DNA from: Rhizohabitans arisaemae
Lineage (GTDB): Bacteria; Actinomycetota; Actinomycetes; Streptosporangiales; Streptosporangiaceae
NCBI RefSeq assembly: GCF_025996515.1
Contig: NZ_BLRH01000009.1
Coordinates: 310,001-374,000 of the forward strand
DNA length: 64,000 bases
Direction of reading: 5' to 3'
Below the pieces are notes generated by a model, which made no database searches, was not told where the DNA came from, and saw only the letters and a program-made list of their open reading frames with translations. Below are positions 23,792 to 32,507 of this stretch, one piece after another. Position 1 is the stretch's first letter. Every line of letters begins with the position of its first letter. Made by a program: the position numbers and the translations under genes.

Positions 23792-25528
23792 TCACGCGGC
23801 GTGTCTTCGCATCCAGGGCGGCCGGTCGATCCGGTAGACCACCGTGCCGCCGGGCTGAGGGCTGACGGTGTAGGCGCCGGGGTGGTCGGCTTTGTCACGG
23901 TTGTGGAACCCGCAGAGCGGGGCGAGGTTGGAGACGTCGGTTTTGCCGCCGAACTCCCATCCGGTGACGTGGTCCACCTCGCAGGCGTGCGCGGGGATGT
24001 CGCATTCGTCCACCGCGCAGGTGCTGTAGCGGGCGGCCAGGACCAGCCGCTGGGCGTCGGAGGCGAACCGCACCCTGCGGCCCAGGAAGAGGGGACGGCC
24101 GTCGCCGGACAGCAGCAGCACCGAGATCCCGTGGCTCAACGCGATCCGCTTGGCCTGGGCGGCGTCGATCGGGGTGCCGTCGGAAAGGTGCGCGGAGGCA
24201 ATCTCCCACCGGCCCGCGCCCTTCGTCCCGGAACCGGCGGCGACGGGCATGCCGGGAACGCACTCCGGGTCGGCTCCGGATCCGGCTTTGGTTCCGATGT
24301 CGTGGGCGTCAGCCGGGACGGCCCCGAATGGTGCCGGGCCGCAGGCGTCGGGTGCGGTCCCGTCGCCGGTCCGGGCGCGGGCGGGTTCGCCGGAGGCTGC
24401 GTCGTCCGGCGGCCCGGGGTCGGGGACCGGTACAGGCGGCCCGGTCCCCGCCGCGAACCGGGTGGTTCGGGTGGGCGCGGTCGCCGGACCGGTCTGCGGT
24501 GTGGTCCCGTACCCGGAACCGGGTGTCGGATCGGGGCCGGGCCGCCGGGGAAGCCGGACCACGTTCTCCAGGAGCCGGGCTGCCGGGAGGTCCTGCGGCT
24601 CTGCGGCGGGGCCGGGAGTCAGGCCGGTGTCACCGGGAGGAAGTGGGACCGGTCCGGGAACGACGTCGGTGGCGGCCGGGGGAAGAAGGCGCGGGCCGGG
24701 GCGGGACACACCGGTCACGGGAGTGCCGTCGGCCTGGGTGTCGCGCAGGGTGATCACGACGACGGCCTCCTGGCCCCGCCCGTCCCGGGTCAGCAACGTC
24801 CGCAGCGCGGCGGCGTTGCGCTTGTCCCTGGTCCCGGCCCCCGCTGAGGCGGTGCGGGAGGTCAACGGGTCCAGCTTGGACTGCAGCAGCTGCTTAAGCT
24901 CGGCGTCCAGCCAGCCCTTCAGCCACGCCCCGCCGTCCAGGGACTCCGACACCTGCAGCCAGGAGTCGGCGAAGCCTTTGCGGGTGTCCGAATCGGGGGC
25001 ATCCCCCCGGAGCAGCTCCAGGGCCTTCTCCCCGGCTTTGCGGATCTGCTCCACCGTCCCGCCCTGCTCGGCCAGCCCCAGCAGGGTCTGCTCCGCCAGA
25101 GCGGTGCCGGCGTCGTCCAGGTGCCTCACCGCGTGGCAGATCGCCGCCGCGTACGCCACGGGAAGCCGGGCCTGCTCCACCCGGCGGGCAACCTGGGGCA
25201 GCCGGTGCAGGGTCCGCGCCAGCGCCAGCCGGTCCGCGGCCGTCGAACGGCGGGCGGCAAGACCGACGGTCAGCCAAGCCCGGGTACCCGAGAATCCATG
25301 GGACTTGGCCTCACCGGTGGAGTCGACCCGCGCGACCAGCGGCGTCAGACCCGCTTCCCCGGCGTCCAGCAGGTCGGCGAACCTGGCGGCCTCCCGCATG
25401 CAGGCGAGGGCGGAGTCCGGGACGGGGCGGGCGGCCCACGCACGGGCCATGGCGGTCGCGACCCGCCCCAGCTCCTGCCGGGAGGCCGTCTCAAGCCACT
25501 CGATCACCGTCTCCGCATCCATACCCAC
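23792..25528 (-). CDS. DUF222 / HNH endonuclease domain protein
   Basis: The 578-residue protein has an N-terminal DUF222 helical domain (residues about 1-260; KSHGFSGTRAWLTVGLAARRSTAADRLALARTLHRLP). A long Pro/Gly-rich insert follows (about 285-440), then a C-terminal HNH nuclease: CAVDECDIPAHACEVDHVTGWEFGGKTDVSNLAPLCGFHNRDK, with the DH, N and HN metal/catalytic residues. This is the actinobacterial 13E12-repeat-like family, multicopy and often linked to mobile DNA. The role is unknown. GTG at 25528 and ATG at 25522 are both possible starts. Confidence 0.9.
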   Translation of the reverse strand: MGMDAETVIEWLETASRQELGRVATAMARAWAARPVPDSALACMREAARFADLLDAGEAGLTPLVARVDSTGEAKSHGFSGTRAWLTVGLAARRSTAADRLALARTLHRLPQVARRVEQARLPVAYAAAICHAVRHLDDAGTALAEQTLLGLAEQGGTVEQIRKAGEKALELLRGDAPDSDTRKGFADSWLQVSESLDGGAWLKGWLDAELKQLLQSKLDPLTSRTASAGAGTRDKRNAAALRTLLTRDGRGQEAVVVITLRDTQADGTPVTGVSRPGPRLLPPAATDVVPGPVPLPPGDTGLTPGPAAEPQDLPAARLLENVVRLPRRPGPDPTPGSGYGTTPQTGPATAPTRTTRFAAGTGPPVPVPDPGPPDDAASGEPARARTGDGTAPDACGPAPFGAVPADAHDIGTKAGSGADPECVPGMPVAAGSGTKGAGRWEIASAHLSDGTPIDAAQAKRIALSHGISVLLLSGDGRPLFLGRRVRFASDAQRLVLAARYSTCAVDECDIPAHACEVDHVTGWEFGGKTDVSNLAPLCGFHNRDKADHPGAYTVSPQPGGTVVYRIDRPPWMRRHAA

Positions 25529-26022
25529 AGTGTCTCACCCGGCACCGACAGTTATCGGAGTCGTCCTTGATGATGGTGTCCCATCGAGTGGTGGGATTCG
25601 AGCAGGCGACGACCGATCGCCGTGGGTGGGCAAGCCCGGCCCTGCCTTGCACGACGGCTCGCCTCAAGGCACGGACGGGGGACGCCGCGCCTCCCGAATC
25701 CCACCACCTCACAGGACGTGACCTTCTTGATCCCCGCAACCTTGCGGAAGAGCCTCTTCTGAACGAGAGAAAGAACGTAAATAATCACAGGCGACCTCGA
25801 CCGGTGGCCAGGGTCATCAGACACCTCCTCCGCCGGAGAGCGTAAGCCTTCCGTAGGTGCAGAAATCCGCTATGTCCAATCAGGCGACAGCCAGCCAGCG
25901 CGAAGCCGTACAAGTCCTGCGTCGGGAGAGCATCGCCGGCAGCTCTCCTATCTTCGAGATCAAGTACCGGCAACCGAGCCCATGCTGCTGACCAGGATGG
26001 TGATGAACCCGGAAACAGTTGA
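25529..26022. other. Intergenic stretch with an inverted-repeat element
   Basis: It carries the 13-base inverted repeats described at 25588-25707. A 39-codon frame at 25872-25991 (ends SSPIFEIKYRQPSPCC) is open but not recognised. Nothing else is convincing. Confidence 0.5.
25588..25707. repeat. 13-base inverted repeats around about 94 bases
   Basis: GTGGTGGGATTCG (25588-25600) and CGAATCCCACCAC (25695-25707) are perfect inverted repeats. The unit could be a small non-autonomous element or the structured end of a lost TnpB/IS element. No flanking target duplication is evident. Confidence 0.5.
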
Positions 26023-26988
26023 TCACATTGGCGAACGCTCGTCGGTCAGCCACCGGTGCACCGTCTCAACATAGTCGTCCGGCACCTCCAACGGCAGAAG
26101 GTGCCCGACCGACTCGAAGACACGACGCTGCCAATCGGGTCGACGTCGGGCGATATCGTCGATCGTACTTGTGGTGATCAAACCGTCTTCGTCGCCCGAG
26201 AGCATTAGCGTGGGCGCGCTCAGCCCGGCGATCGCTCTGTACACGGGATCCCTGTTGACGAACAGGGCCGACATGACCGAGGCGAAGGCTGTGACAGCGT
26301 CGCCGAGCCGCCGCGGCTGTGCGCTTCGCAGTTCGTCGGCGAGCAGGGCGGTCATTTCCGGCGACAACCGCGACGGGTCTCCACCGACATAGTTCCCGCT
26401 CGACCAGGCGCTGGGGTCGGCGTACATTTTCAGCTTGAGGTCGAGCATCCGTCGACCCGCAATACGGAGTACGGCTCGCGCGACAGGCGGTCCGACCGCC
26501 AAGAGCAGCCTGCCGGCGGTCGTCCAGAAGCGAACCTCGTCAGCGGGGATCGGACCAGGCAAAGCGGGAGCCGCGAGCACAAGGCGCCCCACCCGATCGG
26601 GCGCCGAATCAGCGAACAGCACCGCAACCAGCCCACCCATGGACCAGCCGTGAACAACTGCGTTCCCGATACCCAGTCGGTCGGTGAACGCCCGCAGGAA
26701 GCGGGCGTTCAGCTCAGCCGTGGCTGCCCGAGAGTGAGGTGAGCCGGTGTGCCCGAACAGTGTTCCCACTAGATCGGGGGCGATGACCGCGCCAAGTCGA
26801 CTCAGCGGGGCGATGAGGTCCAGCCACATCGAAGCGCTACCCGCCATCGGATGGACCAACAGGTGGGTGGGCCCGCCGAGGCCCGCGTCGGCCCGGAGGT
26901 AATGTACGGCGACGCCATCGACGTCGGTCTCTTCGCTGTGAATCCCGGCCCAACGTTGGGACCGCACACCCCAGTCGGCATGACGCAT
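26023..26988 (-). CDS. Alpha/beta hydrolase
   Basis: The 321-residue protein has an alpha/beta-hydrolase core: LLVHPMAGSASMW (oxyanion loop with Pro in place of Gly), nucleophile GWSMGG, acid in LSGDEDGLITT and His in VGHLLPLE. It has a lid of about 100 residues. GGAG lies before the ATG. GC and codon use are somewhat lower than in its neighbours, consistent with acquisition. The substrate is unknown. Confidence 0.88.
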   Translation of the reverse strand: MRHADWGVRSQRWAGIHSEETDVDGVAVHYLRADAGLGGPTHLLVHPMAGSASMWLDLIAPLSRLGAVIAPDLVGTLFGHTGSPHSRAATAELNARFLRAFTDRLGIGNAVVHGWSMGGLVAVLFADSAPDRVGRLVLAAPALPGPIPADEVRFWTTAGRLLLAVGPPVARAVLRIAGRRMLDLKLKMYADPSAWSSGNYVGGDPSRLSPEMTALLADELRSAQPRRLGDAVTAFASVMSALFVNRDPVYRAIAGLSAPTLMLSGDEDGLITTSTIDDIARRRPDWQRRVFESVGHLLPLEVPDDYVETVHRWLTDERSPM

Positions 26989-27505
26989 GCCTTACTCCTC
27001 CGATTCACTCATAAGAGGAACCGCTACCCGGTTATATCACGGCTCATCGGCATTACCTGAGCGGCAACGGATCGTGATCAACACTTCCGGATCGACGCGT
27101 CTGGGACTGGTACCAGACGCCGCAGCGGCCTTGTGGCGAGTGAACACGCGTATGGGGAGGTCTCCGGCAACCGCCACACCATCGTCACCGGCGCCTGGTT
27201 CGTCACCGGTTCACCCCCACGGGCGTGGGGAACAGCGCGCTCCCCAGACGCGCCGATCCATGGTGGTCGGTTCACCCCCACGGGCAGTGGGGAGCGAGCC
27301 AGCGACGTTGCCCGCAGACCGGCCCATCCCAGTTCACCCCCACGGGCATGGGGAACGGTTAGGTGGCGCACCGTCTGGGGATGCCGGCCCTGGTTCACCC
27401 CACGGGCTTGGGGAGCTGGGGAGACCGGAACCGGCTTCATATCGACATCCGCGTGCCGGGCCCATCCCGACGCCCGTGGGGGTGAGCGGTTGGCTCGGGC
27501 CGCAG
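26989..27505. other. Intergenic stretch with CRISPR relic B
   Basis: 26989-27207 shows no gene; its first 70 bases are relatively AT-rich and could be promoter or leader remnants. 27208-27490 is the decayed array. Confidence 0.6.
27208..27490 (+). CRISPR. Decayed CRISPR array B, four repeats plus an inverted half
   Basis: Repeats of GGTTCACCCCCACGGGCGTG followed by GGGGAACAG start at 27208, 27269, 27331 and 27392, at intervals of 61, 62 and 61 bases. The extra base lies inside copy 2. Copy 3 begins A instead of G and copy 4 lacks one C. Spacers of about 33 bases differ from each other. A half-repeat in the opposite orientation lies at 27469-27490. The length and palindromic core match type I-E repeats. 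No cas genes are present. Confidence 0.85.
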
Positions 27506-28450
27506 TCAGGCGGGTTGGGGGTGGGTGGTGGTTAGGCGGTGTTGTTGGGGGGATATGCCGCGGACGCGTTTGAAGGCGGTGCTAAGCGCGAAAGGACTGG
27601 CATAGCCGACCTGCCTGGCCACCGCGTCGACGGTGGTTTCGGGGTCGCGGAGGAGGTCGGCGGCGAGGGAGAGCCGGCGGTTGGTGAGGTAGGCCATCGG
27701 GGGTTCGCCGACGAGTTCGGTGAAACGCCGGGCGAGGAGGGCTCGGGAAACGCCTGACCTGGCGGCCAGGGTGCCCACCGTCCACGAATGACCCGGGCTT
27801 TCATGGAGTAGCCGTAGTGCGCGGCCCACCACGGGGTCGAGGTGGGCGCGATACCAGGCCGGGGCTTGGTCTCCCTGGCGGGTGAACCAGGTGCGTAGGA
27901 CGGCGACGAGGAGCAGGTCGAGCAGACGGTCGAGCACCGCTTCCTGACCGGGCGCGTCCCTGACGACCTCCTCGCCGAGCAGGCTGACGATCGGTGAGTC
28001 CCAGTCGCGCAGGACGACCAATCCGGGCAGCACGTCCAGGAGGCGCCGGTTGATGTCGCCGCGCAGTTGGTAGGTGCCGATGAGTGCCGTCGTCGAACCG
28101 TCGAGGCTGTCTCCCCAGGTGCGGACGCCGAGTTCCATCGACGCGCACAGGTCTTCACCGTCCAGGCTGATGTTGCACCCGCCGGGGAGGACTCTGGACC
28201 GCGGAGGGGTGGTTGGGGCGTCGGCGATGGTGTAGTGGTGCGGCCCGCGTACGACGCCGATGTCGCCGGGGCGTAACCGTACCGGATCCTCGCCGTCGAG
28301 AAGCACCCAGACCTCGCCGCGTTCCACGGCTACGAGGGTCAGCGGGGCCCGATCCTCGATCCGGATGGCCCACGGTGGGTTGAGAATCGCACGCAGGAGA
28401 AACGCGCCCCGGGCTCGCGGCCCGGCCAGCAGTCCGGCCAATGCATCCAC
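27506..28450 (-). CDS. AraC-family regulator with cupin N-terminus
   Basis: The 314-residue product starts with GTG at 28450: MDALAGLLAGPRARGAFLLRAILNPPWAIRIEDRAPLTLV, the standard beginning of the AraC/cupin_6 family. The upstream extension has no similarity. The C-terminal double helix-turn-helix (LAARSGVSRALLARRFTELVGEPPMAYLTNRR and VARQVGYASPFALSTAFKRVRGISP) is intact. It probably regulates an oxidoreductase or efflux gene elsewhere. Confidence 0.92.
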   Translation of the reverse strand: MDALAGLLAGPRARGAFLLRAILNPPWAIRIEDRAPLTLVAVERGEVWVLLDGEDPVRLRPGDIGVVRGPHHYTIADAPTTPPRSRVLPGGCNISLDGEDLCASMELGVRTWGDSLDGSTTALIGTYQLRGDINRRLLDVLPGLVVLRDWDSPIVSLLGEEVVRDAPGQEAVLDRLLDLLLVAVLRTWFTRQGDQAPAWYRAHLDPVVGRALRLLHESPGHSWTVGTLAARSGVSRALLARRFTELVGEPPMAYLTNRRLSLAADLLRDPETTVDAVARQVGYASPFALSTAFKRVRGISPQQHRLTTTHPQPA

Positions 28451-28832
28451 GCATCCAGCGTAGACGGGCGGCCATGCCCTTGCGTCCCGCTCAAACTCAA
28501 CCCGACCCGCGGACTGCGCACCCTCCGCGGAACACACGACGGAAACGCGAATTTCATCGTCCACGCCTACGCTCAGATCGGCCGCGGCTACCCCGACCTC
28601 CTGATCAACGAGATCGGCCGCTACCGCGGAAAGGTTCTCCTGCACTCGGGAACCCGCCTGGTCACCGTCAAGGCGGACGGTTCGTGGTCCCTGACCCGCC
28701 GCTGACCCCTACGGCCGGCCGGCAACGGGCTCAGCTGCCCGGCGGGACTCTCGACCACGCATCAGGCGGAACGTCTCTTTCGACCGGACTGTACGGCGCC
28801 GCGCCGCCGACCAAGGCACCGAACACGACAAG
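28451..28832. other. Intergenic stretch with a gene fragment
   Basis: Apart from the fragment at 28484-28705, no gene is visible between the divergently read AraC gene and the tail of the phosphotransferase gene. Confidence 0.5.
28484..28705 (+). pseudogene. C-terminal fragment of a hypothetical exported protein
   Basis: The frame reads LKLNPTRGLRTLRGTHDGNANFIVHAY and ends LLINEIGRYRGKVLLHSGTRLVTVKADGSWSLTRR, then stop. It has the look of a beta-sandwich repeat (F.G..DGNANFIV....G.....L.NEIG.Y.G.V....G...V.ADGSW) found at the ends of Streptosporangiaceae secreted proteins. The 73 residues have no start codon or signal peptide, and the 5' side runs straight into the AraC start region. It is probably a truncated gene. 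Confidence 0.55.
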
Positions 28833-29642
28833 TCACATGCGACCTACACCGCGTCGAAGTGGGTTCTCCAGCAGGGCCGACATCCGCTCGGCCTGCTGGA
28901 CCTGAGTCTCCCCGCGGGTCCGCACCAGCCAGTACAGGGCGAGAAGGCGGCGGCACTCGGTGAGCCTGGCCGCTTCGTCGACGGTCAGTTCCAGCCGTGC
29001 CAGAACGGCGGTCATGCCGGCGGCGTCGCCGCGCCGTACCGACACATGCTCGACGACCTCGGCGAGTTCGAATGCGCGGTCACTCCGCCCGGAGTACTCG
29101 AAGTCGACGACACGGGCGCGGGATCCGTCCCACAAGTAGTTGGCCAGGTTGCCGTCGCCGGTGCCGAACACCGGCGTGCCCGGCCGCGCCAGCAAGTCGT
29201 CCAGGGACGGCCGTGCCACCCAGCGGGCGGCCGACCGCAGCGCGTCCACGACGATCGGATTTCCGGCGGGAGGGGCCGCGGACCACGCCCGTACCTGCCG
29301 GAGGAGTTCGACGGGGTGCCCGGCACGTGCCGGTATCAACTCCAGTACGGCCTGAGGGATCGCCTGCTGGACCCGGGTTACGGCCTCGGCCAGAGCGTCG
29401 GACAGGGGTCCCGTGATCGGTCCGCGCACGGGGACGCCGTCGAGCCGGGACATCACCACGGTCGGCGGATCGCCGTCCAGGTCGGCGGTCACCGGTACGG
29501 GCGCCAGCCCGGGCGCGTACCGGCTGAGCAGCCCCAGGGCTCGCCACTCCCGTTCGGGCTGGTCGTGGTCCGACATTCGGTACTTCTTGACCACCACATC
29601 GGGCCGGACCTCGATCGCGTGCGTACTGGCCCGGCCACCCAT
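28833..29642 (-). CDS. Phosphotransferase (APH family)
   Basis: The 269-residue protein starts with the ATG at 29642 after GGGAGGCGGAG. The N-lobe has VVVKKYR (ATP-binding Lys). The catalytic loop reads GTGDGNLANYLW, with Asp and Asn in place but the leading His absent, and the metal motif is VVDFEYSG. It is an aminoglycoside-phosphotransferase/choline-kinase fold enzyme; substrate unknown. The same gene on the opposite strand generates only shadow frames. Confidence 0.88.
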   Translation of the reverse strand: MGGRASTHAIEVRPDVVVKKYRMSDHDQPEREWRALGLLSRYAPGLAPVPVTADLDGDPPTVVMSRLDGVPVRGPITGPLSDALAEAVTRVQQAIPQAVLELIPARAGHPVELLRQVRAWSAAPPAGNPIVVDALRSAARWVARPSLDDLLARPGTPVFGTGDGNLANYLWDGSRARVVDFEYSGRSDRAFELAEVVEHVSVRRGDAAGMTAVLARLELTVDEAARLTECRRLLALYWLVRTRGETQVQQAERMSALLENPLRRGVGRM

Positions 29643-29828
29643 GCGTTCTCCGCCTCCCTTGAGCGGATCGACCTTACCGACATTCGACCCCCGTGGACGC
29701 ACGCGTATGTCTCCGAGGTCCTCGACCATGTCCGGGGCCCGCGCCGTCGACTTCAATCGTGACCGGATACGAAACGTCGACAGAACGTCGCCGAGGTCAC
29801 GCCGGCGCCGGGAATCCGGAGGAAAGAC

Positions 29829-30323
29829 GTGGTGGAACTGCTGAGGAACGTCACGCTGATCGGTGCCACGGTCAGCGTGGGGTTGATCGCCGGACTGCTC
29901 TACGGGTTCGCCTGCGCAGTGATGCCGGGGTTGCGTATGGCAGGCGATCAGGCGTTCGTCGAGGTGATGCGGCGGATCAACGTGGCGATCATGAACGGCT
30001 GGTTCGCCGTCGCGTTCGCGGGCGCCCCCATACTGACTCTCGCCGCCGGGCTGCTCCAAATCTCTGCGGACAGTCGTCCGGCATTGCCCTGGATCGGGGC
30101 CGGATTCGTCCTGTACGGCGCCGCGTTGCTGATCACCGCGGTGGTCAACGTACCGCTCAACAACGGACTGGAGGCGGATGGCCGTGCGGTCGGCACCGAC
30201 CCCTCGACGGCGCGCACGCGGTTCGAGCCGAGATGGGTCCGCTGGAACGTGATCAGGACGGTCCTGTGCACGGCGGCGTTCGCCTGCCTGTGCTGGGCCC
30301 TCGTCCTGTACGGGCCCGCCTGA
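29829..30323 (+). CDS. DUF1772 (anthrone-oxygenase-like) membrane protein
   Basis: This 164-residue protein with four hydrophobic helices fits DUF1772: GLLYGFACAVMPGLR, INVAIMNGWFAVAF, NVPLNNGLEADG and RFEPRWVRWNVIRTVLCTAAF. Some members act as anthrone oxygenases; here the role is unknown. GGAGGA precedes the GTG start. Confidence 0.88.
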   Translation: MVELLRNVTLIGATVSVGLIAGLLYGFACAVMPGLRMAGDQAFVEVMRRINVAIMNGWFAVAFAGAPILTLAAGLLQISADSRPALPWIGAGFVLYGAALLITAVVNVPLNNGLEADGRAVGTDPSTARTRFEPRWVRWNVIRTVLCTAAFACLCWALVLYGPA

Positions 30324-30460
30324 CGGCGAGTGCCCGTACGGCTATCCGGATCGGCACAGCCGCCGCACTCCGACCGGCAGCGCCCTCGTCTAATCACCGA
30401 CAATCCCCGACAGGTGACATCACCCCAGGTCACCGAGAACCTGCCAGCTCAACAAGCCTC

Positions 30461-30498
30461 CTCCCCACGCCCGTGGGGGTGCCGAAGGGCGTGGGGAG
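30461..30498 (-). terminator. Hairpin after glnII that contains a CRISPR-like repeat core
   Basis: CTCCCCACGCCC (30461) pairs with GGGCGTGGGGAG (30487-30498) over a 14-base loop, 12 bases beyond the glnII stop. Read on the minus strand, the left half and loop give CACCCCCACGGGCGTGGGGAG, the core of the repeat in arrays A and B. Confidence 0.55.
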
Positions 30499-30509
30499 CA
30501 TGTCGGGTG

Positions 30510-31523
30510 TCAGACCTGGCCGGCCTTTTCCAGGGCGGTGCAGCAGGTTTCGATGATGAGGCGGGTGACGACGTAGGGGTCGCAGTTGGCGTTGGGGCGG
30601 CGGTCTTCGATGTAGCCGCGCTTGTCGATCTCGGCTTGCCAGGGGATGCGGACGGAGGCGCCGCGGTCGGAGACGCCGTAGCTGTACTCGCTCCACGGGG
30701 CGGTCTCGTGCAGGCCGGTGAGGCGGTGCTCGATCTCGGCGCCGTAGCCGTCGATGTGCTCCTGGCGCCGTTCGCGGAGTGACTCGCAGGCGGTGATGAT
30801 CGGGTCCCAGCCGGTGCGCATGGCCTCGGTGGAGAAGTTGGTGTGGGCGCCCGCGCCGTTCCAGTCGCCCTTGACCGGCTTGGGGTCGAGGGTCGCGGCG
30901 ACGTCGTAGTCTTCGGCGACGCGGTAGAGCAGCCAGCGGGCGACCCAGAGCTGATCGGCCACGTCCAGGGCGGACAGGGGACCGACCTGGAACTCCCACT
31001 GGCCGGGCATGACCTCGGCGTTGATCCCGGAGATCTCCAGTCCGGCGGCGAGGCAGGCGTCCAGGTGGGCTTCGACGATGTCGCGGCCGAAGACCTCGTC
31101 GGCGCCGACGCCGCAGTAGTAGAAGCCCTGCGGTGCGGGGAATCCGCCGGAGGGGAAGCCGTAGGGGCGCCCGTCTTTGAAGAAGGTGTACTCCTGCTCG
31201 ATCCCGAAGATCGGCTTCTGGTCGGCGAAGCGTTCGGCGACGGCGGAGAGGCGTGCCCGGGTGTTGGTGGGGTGCGGGGACAGGTCGGTGAGCAGGACCT
31301 CGCAGAACACGAGTTTGTGGTCTCCGCCGCGGATCGGGTCGGGGCAGACGAACACCGGCTTCAGCACGCAGTCGGACCGCTCCCCGGCCGCCTGGTTGGT
31401 GCTGGATCCGTCGAAGCCCCACAGGGGCAGCTCGGCGCCGTCCGGGAGGATCTTGGTCTTCGAGCGCAGCCTGGCGGTGGGCTCGGTCCCGTCGATCCAG
31501 ATGTACTCGGCCTTGTAGCTCAC
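30510..31523 (-). CDS. glnII: Glutamine synthetase type II
   Basis: The 337-residue enzyme is of the short eukaryote-like GSII type: YIWIDGTEPTARLRSKTKIL, WGFDGSSTNQAAGERSDCVLKPV, EQEYTFF, GGINAEVMPGQWEFQ-like (ISGINAEVMPGQWEFQVG), GAGAHTNFST and DRRPNANCDPY. It makes glutamine from glutamate and ammonia, is cytosolic, and is octa- or decameric. The GTG at 31523 follows GGAAGGGA at 5 bases. In streptomycetes glnII is nitrogen-regulated by GlnR; no clear GlnR box is visible here. Confidence 0.96.
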   Translation of the reverse strand: MSYKAEYIWIDGTEPTARLRSKTKILPDGAELPLWGFDGSSTNQAAGERSDCVLKPVFVCPDPIRGGDHKLVFCEVLLTDLSPHPTNTRARLSAVAERFADQKPIFGIEQEYTFFKDGRPYGFPSGGFPAPQGFYYCGVGADEVFGRDIVEAHLDACLAAGLEISGINAEVMPGQWEFQVGPLSALDVADQLWVARWLLYRVAEDYDVAATLDPKPVKGDWNGAGAHTNFSTEAMRTGWDPIITACESLRERRQEHIDGYGAEIEHRLTGLHETAPWSEYSYGVSDRGASVRIPWQAEIDKRGYIEDRRPNANCDPYVVTRLIIETCCTALEKAGQV

Positions 31524-31695
31524 GTTGGTCCCTTCCTCGGCGGCGTGTCGTCCACTGCCCACACTGAGGGTCCCTATGTGCTATTTCGCAACGATTGCCC
31601 AAATATGAACGCTATGTAAAACGTTGCGCTTCGTGGGAGTTTCTCCCAGGGTACCCGGACCGTCCGCGCGGGAACCGGACGGCCGGGCTCCGAGG

Positions 31696-32289
31696 TCAGG
31701 AGACCGCGTTCACGGACGGGACCTGGCGGGCGCTCCGCACCACCTGGTCCACCATGCCGTACTCCCTGGCCTCCTCCGCGGTGAACCAGCGGTCCCGATC
31801 CCAGTCGAGCTTGATCTGCTCGACGGTCTGGCCGGTGTGCTGGGCGATCCGTTCGGCCATGACCGCCTTCGTGTGCGCCATCTGCTCGGCCTGGATCCTG
31901 ATGTCGGAGGCCGTACCGCCGACGCCTCCGGAAGGCTGGTGCATCACGACCCGGGTATGCGGAAGCGCGTACCGCTTTCCGGGGGCGCCCGCGCAGAGCA
32001 GGAATTGCCCCATCGAACCGGCCAGTCCCATCGCGACGGTGGAGACCTCGTTGGGGATGTATTCCATGATGTCGTAGATGGCCATTCCGGCCGAGACCGA
32101 GCCTCCCGGGGAATTGATGTAAAGGAAGATATCCCGTTGCGGGTTCTCCGCGGCGAGCAGCAGCAGTTCCGAGCAGATGCGGTTGGCCACCTCGTCGTCG
32201 ACCGTCTGTCCCAGGAAGACGATGCGCTTGCGGAGCAGCCGGTCGTGAAGGTGCTCCGTCATCTGGGCGGGTGGGGGTGCGTCAGTCAC
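31696..32289 (-). CDS. clpP: ATP-dependent Clp protease proteolytic subunit
   Basis: This 197-residue ClpP has the catalytic Ser in GLAGSMGQFLL (usually GMAASMGQ), His in LPHTRVVMHQPSGG and Asp in LDWDRDRWFTAEEA. It is complete and stand-alone, not next to a second clpP or clpX, which suggests the extra (ClpP3-like) paralogue class of actinomycetes. The GTG at 32289 follows GACGGAG. It lies between spo0M and glnII on the same strand, but gaps of about 170-220 bases argue for separate promoters. Confidence 0.94.
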   Translation of the reverse strand: MTDAPPPAQMTEHLHDRLLRKRIVFLGQTVDDEVANRICSELLLLAAENPQRDIFLYINSPGGSVSAGMAIYDIMEYIPNEVSTVAMGLAGSMGQFLLCAGAPGKRYALPHTRVVMHQPSGGVGGTASDIRIQAEQMAHTKAVMAERIAQHTGQTVEQIKLDWDRDRWFTAEEAREYGMVDQVVRSARQVPSVNAVS

Positions 32290-32448
32290 TGTGTCTCCGT
32301 CTCAACAGGGGCGAGTCCGCATTACGCTAAGACAATTTTGACCCATTTGAATTGATTTTCATCAACGGCGGAATTCGCTAAAGGCGGATTATGCTGTGCA
32401 AGAAAGCGCTGGCAGAAGTGAAAATGTTGTGTCCTTCCCGAAAACGAC

Positions 32449-32488
32449 CGGGCCGGGTGCCGGAACCGACGTCCCCGCACCCGGCCCG
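32449..32488 (-). terminator. Hairpin after spo0M
   Basis: CGGGCCGGGTGC pairs perfectly with GCACCCGGCCCG (12 bases) just beyond the spo0M stop. Confidence 0.7.
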
Positions 32489-32507
32489 TCCACCGGACGA
32501 CCTGCGA

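Noticed and set aside
24150-25721. 523-codon plus-strand frame opposite the DUF222-HNH gene
   Set aside because: Repetitive Arg/Ser/Pro composition; the minus-strand frame has clear DUF222 and HNH motifs.
31560-31625. GlnR operator upstream of glnII
   Set aside because: The AT-rich bases there do not give two properly spaced GTnAC/GAAAC half-sites on either strand.
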